Assembly (NCBI GenBank): GCA_012036325.1
Contig: JAAUPC010000079.1
Coordinates: 1 to 11,537, forward strand
Origin: Paracoccaceae bacterium
Lineage (GTDB): Bacteria; Pseudomonadota; Alphaproteobacteria; Rhodobacterales; Rhodobacteraceae
Direction: 5' to 3'
DNA: 11,537 bases
A model generated the notes under the pieces. That model saw only the letters and a list, made by a program, of their open reading frames with translations. It was not told where the DNA came from and made no database searches. The position numbers and the translations under genes are program-made. Shown here one piece after another: positions 8,424-11,537 of the stretch. The first letter of the stretch is position 1. The number at the start of each line of letters is the position of its first letter.

Positions 8424-9387
8424 GCCTTACCTCTTTCATCCCTCTGGTCAGCCGCGCCTCACCCTGCAGGTAAAGCGCCGCCCCGGCAATCAGCCCCCTT
8501 GCCAGAAAGGTCTCGGCGGCTGCAAGGCCCCGATCCAAGGCGCAGGCCCGGTCCGGTGCGGTCAGGGGGGCGACCGCGACCGTGACCAGCCGGTCGCCCA
8601 GGTCACTGTCGGCCTGACAGTCGCGCGCCGGGCGGCGGCGGATGCCGTCATGCCCGGGCAGGTCGACCGCATTGGCGATCATCGTCGCCGCCGCATCGGC
8701 CATTGCGGCGGTCGGGGCAAGGACGGTCACCGCATCAGCAATCCCGAGCGAAAAGCTGCGCCCGCGCCAGCCCGAGGTGGCGATGCCGCGCACCCCGTCC
8801 CCGGCACGGATGGTCACCCGGTCAAGGCCCCCCGTCACCGCCAAGGCGGCCGTCAAGGTTGTGTCCGGGGTCAGCCACAGCGCAATGTCGCCACCGTTAT
8901 TGGCATAGGCGCGGGCAATGCCCGGTCCGGCAAGCGCGGCGACGACGCGGTCTGCCACTGCCCCGGCCACAGCGGCCATCGGGGTGATGAAGGCTGGACG
9001 GTAAGGTGCCACCGCAGCCGCCATGGCCGCCGCAATCTCACCTTGCAGCGCCTGGTCTTCCGACCGCAACGCCGGTAATTCCGCCACCAATTCTTCCAGC
9101 ACTGTCGCAAAGCGCCGCGCCGCCCGGCTGTAGGCAGCCGTCACGGCCTCTGCCGGACCGAAAGCTTCAGCCACAATGTCGATCGGCCCTTGCTGCAGAT
9201 GCAGCCGCCCCTCCGGCAAAACCACCGCCGCCGCCGCCCAGCCCCCGCCTGCAGGCTTGCTCTTTTCAAAAATACTCCCGCCGGAGGCACGCCCGAGGCG
9301 GTTGGCCGGAACGGCCAGAGCCGAGACAGGCCTTTGCAGCCGCGCGCGCATGCGCGGCTGCTCCATATGGGAACCGGCGGCGGTCAT
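8416..9387 (-). CDS. UPF0280 family protein (ApbE superfamily), start uncertain
   Basis: The conserved body matches UPF0280, a family of unknown function in the superfamily of ApbE, the FAD-dependent flavin transferase. Motifs are RLHLQQGPIDIVAEAFG, YANNGGDIALWL (compare NAGGDI in ApbE), GIATSGWRGRSFSLGIADAV and APTAAMADAAATMIANAVDL. No signal peptide is seen, unlike periplasmic ApbE. The start is ambiguous. ATG 9387 overlaps the reductase stop as ATGA and gives 323 residues, but it lacks a Shine-Dalgarno sequence and its first 54 codons run through a strong hairpin and a repeat-like motif, with loss of third-position G/C bias. GTG 9225 gives 269 residues starting VVLPEGRLHLQ, which fits family N-termini better; ATG 9351 is a third option. 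A role in cofactor loading of a pathway enzyme is only a guess. Confidence 0.82.
   Translation of the reverse strand: MTAAGSHMEQPRMRARLQRPVSALAVPANRLGRASGGSIFEKSKPAGGGWAAAAVVLPEGRLHLQQGPIDIVAEAFGPAEAVTAAYSRAARRFATVLEELVAELPALRSEDQALQGEIAAAMAAAVAPYRPAFITPMAAVAGAVADRVVAALAGPGIARAYANNGGDIALWLTPDTTLTAALAVTGGLDRVTIRAGDGVRGIATSGWRGRSFSLGIADAVTVLAPTAAMADAAATMIANAVDLPGHDGIRRRPARDCQADSDLGDRLVTVAVAPLTAPDRACALDRGLAAAETFLARGLIAGAALYLQGEARLTRGMKEVRHD
8430..8435 (-). promoter_or_regulatory. Ribosome binding site of the DUF1185 gene
   Basis: On the minus strand AAGAGG lies 6 nt before the ATG at 8423, inside the last codons of the UPF0280 gene. It is one of the better Shine-Dalgarno matches in the operon and supports that start. 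Confidence 0.65.
9259..9288 (-). repeat. Rhodobacterales-type spacer motif with small terminator-like hairpin
   Basis: Read on the minus strand this is GCCTCCGGCGGGAGTATTTT followed by TGAAAAGAGC. CTCC and GGAG form a 4-bp stem around GGCG, followed by TATTTTT. I recall motifs of this form in many intergenic spacers of Rhodobacterales genomes, but cannot search here. It lies downstream of the reductase gene, inside the long reading of the UPF0280 gene, and argues that this stretch is a spacer. Confidence 0.5.
9336..9361 (-). terminator. GC-rich hairpin just after the reductase gene
   Basis: Perfect 10-bp arms GCAGCCGCGC and GCGCGGCTGC (each the reverse complement of the other) enclose a 6-nt loop. 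It starts 22 nt after the TGA of the reductase gene. There is no T run directly after it, but the TATTTTT-bearing motif follows about 50 nt further on. It could be a partial terminator, an mRNA 3'-end stabiliser or an attenuator that lowers expression of the distal genes. It is too strong to be comfortable inside a translated 5' end. Confidence 0.5.
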
Positions 9388-10820
9388 CGAGCGGGCCATG
9401 GCAGAAGCTGTGCTGCGGTTGGGTATTCGCCCCCTTCGGCCAGCGTCGCCTCCAGCGTGCGGATGCTGTCTGCATGCCCGCCCATCGCCAGATAGGCGGC
9501 GCGGGGCAAGGTGAACTCCAGGGGCGCGACAAGGGCCGGGGTCGGGACGTAGCCGAAGGCCCCGGGCGGCAGCCGCGTCACGTCGACCATGAAGGTAATC
9601 CCGCCCCCCGGCCAGACATAGGTTTCCGCCCCGCCCGCCGTCAGGCGCGTGATCCCGGACTGCACCGACCGGGTCAGCCGGACCGGGTTCTTTGCCACGC
9701 CCGCGCGCAAGGACCCGCCCGCCCCGGCCATGAAAAGGACGGTGCAAAGGGAGGGCTCGCAGTTTTCGGCGATCAGCGCGACGGTGGCCTGCAGCGCGGC
9801 GGGCAAGGGCTGGGACACCGGGCGCAGCGCCTCGTCCAGAATGTAGTAGCCGTGATCCTCACCCGTGGTGGAGACCATGAGGAGGGTCAGCCCCGGCCTT
9901 GCCCCCTTCTTCGGGTTCCAGTCGCCGAGGATGTCCAGGGGGTCGGTCAGCCTTGTGCCGCCCCAGCCAAGGCCCGGTTCCGAGACCCGGAAATAGCGCC
10001 CCGGGGTTGACCGGTGACCCTTGATCTTGATGCCGGTCGGCTGCCAGCCCAGGACGCGGCCCGCCTGATGTTCGCTGACCACGCCGGTGATGTGGTCATC
10101 GACCACCACCACCTCATCGACCAGCCCCTGCCACTGCACCGCGAACATCCCGATGGTGGCCGAACCGCAGCCGACGCGCATCCGCCGTTCGGCCAGGCCG
10201 TCCACGATCGGGGCTTTGCCTGCCTGCACAACGACCCGGCTTCCGCCGTCGATCGCCATCTCGACCGCTTCGCCGTTGCAAAGCGCCAGAAGTGCTGCGC
10301 AGGTCACCCGACCTTCGGCCTTGTCACCCCCGGTCAGGTGATGCACCCCGCCCAAGGACAGCATCTGTGACCCGTACTCCGCGCTGGTGACATGGCCGAT
10401 TGCCTCAGCCCCCACCCGGACCACGGCGCCTTCGGGGCCAAGGAAACGGTCGGTGTCGATCTTCACCTTCACGCCGGCGTAAGAGAAAATCGCCTCGGTC
10501 ACCACGGTGACCATATCCGCGCCGTCCACCTGACTGGCGATGATGAAGGGCGCGGGTTTGTAGTCGGGATAGGTGGTGCCCGATCCGATCCCGGTGACCA
10601 CGGCATCCGCTGGAACCGGCGCGCCATCCCAGTCGCGCGCAGCAAAGGGCACGACGCGACCGCCCGCCTCGACCGTTTGGGACAGCATCACCACCGGATC
10701 GGTCCGCACGATCCGGCCACCGGCATTGGCATAGCGGTCACAGGCCCCGGTCTGGTCCGGCGCGATGTAGCACATCACGGGGCAAGCATCGCAGCGCAGC
10801 TTTTCGGGCGCATCCGTCAT
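9384..10820 (-). CDS. 6-hydroxynicotinate reductase-like iron-sulfur protein
   Basis: This 478-residue protein resembles the family named after 6-hydroxynicotinate reductase of Eubacterium barkeri, which reduces 6-hydroxynicotinate to 1,4,5,6-tetrahydro-6-oxonicotinate using ferredoxin. The N-terminus carries four cysteines, Cys10, Cys13, Cys17 and Cys26 (CX2CX3CX8C, in LRCDACPVMCYIAPDQTGAC), a likely Fe-S site. Later features are GIGSGTTYPDYKPAPFIIA, SLGGVHHLTGGDKAEGRV, RVGCGSATIGMF, VDDHITGV and TYVWPGGGITFMVDV. ATG 10820 was chosen over the longer open frame from 10901 because it has AAAGGG 8 nt upstream and the extension reads through a repeat-like spacer. It follows a molybdenum hydroxylase gene, matching hydroxylation then reduction. 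The family is fairly sure; the exact substrate is not. Confidence 0.82.
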   Translation of the reverse strand: MTDAPEKLRCDACPVMCYIAPDQTGACDRYANAGGRIVRTDPVVMLSQTVEAGGRVVPFAARDWDGAPVPADAVVTGIGSGTTYPDYKPAPFIIASQVDGADMVTVVTEAIFSYAGVKVKIDTDRFLGPEGAVVRVGAEAIGHVTSAEYGSQMLSLGGVHHLTGGDKAEGRVTCAALLALCNGEAVEMAIDGGSRVVVQAGKAPIVDGLAERRMRVGCGSATIGMFAVQWQGLVDEVVVVDDHITGVVSEHQAGRVLGWQPTGIKIKGHRSTPGRYFRVSEPGLGWGGTRLTDPLDILGDWNPKKGARPGLTLLMVSTTGEDHGYYILDEALRPVSQPLPAALQATVALIAENCEPSLCTVLFMAGAGGSLRAGVAKNPVRLTRSVQSGITRLTAGGAETYVWPGGGITFMVDVTRLPPGAFGYVPTPALVAPLEFTLPRAAYLAMGGHADSIRTLEATLAEGGEYPTAAQLLPWPAR

Positions 10821-10828
10821 CGGGCGCG

Positions 10829-10834
10829 CCCTTT
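10829..10834 (-). promoter_or_regulatory. Ribosome binding site of the reductase gene
   Basis: AAAGGG on the minus strand ends 8 nt before the ATG at 10820. It supports that start over the upstream in-frame one at 10901. Confidence 0.6.
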
Positions 10835-10847
10835 GGCAGATGTCGCG

Positions 10848-10897
10848 GCGGGGTTTTCCACCCCCGCACCCCCGGAGGATATTTGTGCAGAAAGAAA
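10848..10897 (+). repeat. Hairpin plus CCCCCGGAGGATATTT spacer motif, antisense to the operon
   Basis: Read on the plus strand, GCGGGG (10848-10853) and CCCCGC (10862-10867) form a 6-bp stem with an 8-nt loop. CCCCCGGAGGATATTT and an A/G-rich tail (AGAAAGAAAG) follow. I recall the layout (G/C stem, CCCCCGGAG, TATTT, purine tail) from Rhodobacterales spacers. It fills most of the 90-nt gap (10821-10910) between the hydroxylase and reductase genes and points the opposite way to transcription. Its function is unknown; it could be an RNA stability element or a repeat-derived spacer. Confidence 0.45.
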
Positions 10898-10910
10898 GCA
10901 CAAAGAGAGA

Positions 10911-11537
10911 TCATGCCCGACCCTCCAGCGCCGCATGAAGCCTGTGCGGCAGGACCGGCACGCGCGTGATCTCGGCCCCGGTCGCATGGCGGATCGCGTT
11001 CAGGATCGCCGGGGCGGTGGGGATCAGGACATGTTCCCCAAGGCCCTTGGCGCCGTAGGGGCCTTCGGGATCGGGCACCTCGATCAGCAGGCTTTCGATG
11101 GGGGGGACATCGCCGAAGGTCGGGATCAGATAGTCATGCAGGTTTTCGGTCTTTCCCGGCAGGTATTCCTCCATCAGGGCAAGGCCGATGCCTTGGGCGA
11201 TGCCGCCCTCGATCTGACCGCGGGCAAGTGTGGGGTTGATCACCCGGCCGAGGTCATGCGCGGCGGTGATCCTCAGAAGCTTCACCGTCCCAAGGGCTGC
11301 ATCCACCGCGAGTTCCACCATCTGCGCGCCGTAGCCGTAAAGGGCATAGGGCGTGCCCTGTCCATCCGCATCAAGGGGAGAGGTCGGGGGGTCGTAGGTC
11401 GCTTCGGCCGAGAGCGCATGGCCCTGCGCATCCGGGGGCAGCGCAGCAAGGTCGATTCTGGTGACAAAGCCCGCATCGCGGACAACAACGCAGGTCCCGT
11501 CCAGCGCCAGCCGTGCCCCCTGCCCGGCATTGGCGCG
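10911..11537 (-). CDS. Xanthine dehydrogenase-family molybdopterin-binding subunit, C-terminal part
   Basis: These are the last 208 residues of a molybdenum hydroxylase large subunit; the gene continues past the window edge. The frame is open to base 11537, so the Met at 11321 is internal and not the start. Family features are TYDPPTSPLDADGQGTPYA, GYGAQMVELAVDAALGTVKL, AAHDLGRVINPTLARGQIEG, GGIAQGIGLALMEEYLPGK, NLHDYLIPTFGDVPPIE and YGAKGLGEHVLIPTAPAIL. The Glu in GLGE (codon 11034-11036) matches the catalytic glutamate of the xanthine oxidase family. Such enzymes hydroxylate an electron-poor ring carbon, as in nicotinate, purines or pyrimidines, and normally work with FAD and 2Fe-2S subunits or domains that would lie upstream. 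Being first in the visible operon, before a hydroxy-N-heterocycle reductase homologue, it probably makes that enzyme's substrate. Confidence 0.92.
   Translation of the reverse strand, partial: RANAGQGARLALDGTCVVVRDAGFVTRIDLAALPPDAQGHALSAEATYDPPTSPLDADGQGTPYALYGYGAQMVELAVDAALGTVKLLRITAAHDLGRVINPTLARGQIEGGIAQGIGLALMEEYLPGKTENLHDYLIPTFGDVPPIESLLIEVPDPEGPYGAKGLGEHVLIPTAPAILNAIRHATGAEITRVPVLPHRLHAALEGRA

Noticed and set aside
9006..10010. 334-codon plus-strand open frame opposite UPF0280 and the reductase
   Set aside because: Pro/Ala/Arg-rich low-complexity translation, antisense to two recognisable genes.
10821..10901. N-terminal extension of the reductase from ATG 10901
   Set aside because: The 27 added residues translate the hairpin and repeat-like spacer; ATG 10820 has a good Shine-Dalgarno sequence and places the cysteine cluster near the N-terminus.
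10820..10914. ATGA overlap at the end of the hydroxylase gene as a coupled start
   Set aside because: The ATG at 10914 is not in frame with the reductase (94 nt from its start), so it cannot give an extended reductase.
1..11537. CRISPR arrays, tRNA or rRNA genes, insertion sequences, phage or defence genes
   Set aside because: None seen: no regularly spaced repeats, no transposase or integrase-like proteins and no recognisable RNA gene.

Overview
The window is high-GC, tightly packed DNA from an alphaproteobacterium, most likely a member of the Rhodobacterales. The pointers are strong G/C third-position bias, the gene content, and short spacer motifs of a kind I recall from many Rhodobacter/Paracoccus-type genomes (CTCCGGCGGGAG followed by TATTTTT, and CCCCCGGAGGATATTT). 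The placement is inference, because no marker gene is present.

Plus strand, 1-4060: the 3' part of an RND-efflux membrane fusion protein and, 10 nt downstream, a complete HAE1/AcrB-like RND permease with its proton-relay residues intact. No outer-membrane channel gene is visible. This unit ends at 4060 and converges on the minus-strand operon. The 75-nt gap holds an unusual AT-rich double palindrome (4079-4132), probably a bidirectional terminator.

Minus strand, 11537 down to 4136: one catabolic operon with all genes co-directional. In transcription order it encodes the C-terminal part of a xanthine-dehydrogenase-family molybdopterin hydroxylase subunit, a 6-hydroxynicotinate-reductase-like Fe-S protein, a UPF0280 (ApbE-superfamily) protein, a DUF1185 'amino acid synthesis' family protein, and the hydantoinase/oxoprolinase subunits HyuA and HyuB. 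Most junctions overlap or abut: an 8-nt overlap, a 0-nt abutment and an ATGA overlap. The exceptions are the two spacers on either side of the reductase gene, which carry the repeat-like motifs and hairpins.

The gene set suggests a route for an N-heterocycle: hydroxylation by the molybdenum enzyme, reduction of the hydroxylated ring to a lactam by the reductase, then ATP-dependent opening of the lactam by HyuAB. The UPF0280 and DUF1185 proteins would have supporting or unknown roles. The substrate cannot be read from sequence; nicotinate or a similar ring is the leading guess.

The hyuA gene carries a one-base deletion in a G tract (6974-6978) that splits it into two frames. As given it is broken, or made as two polypeptides, unless the base is a sequencing error.
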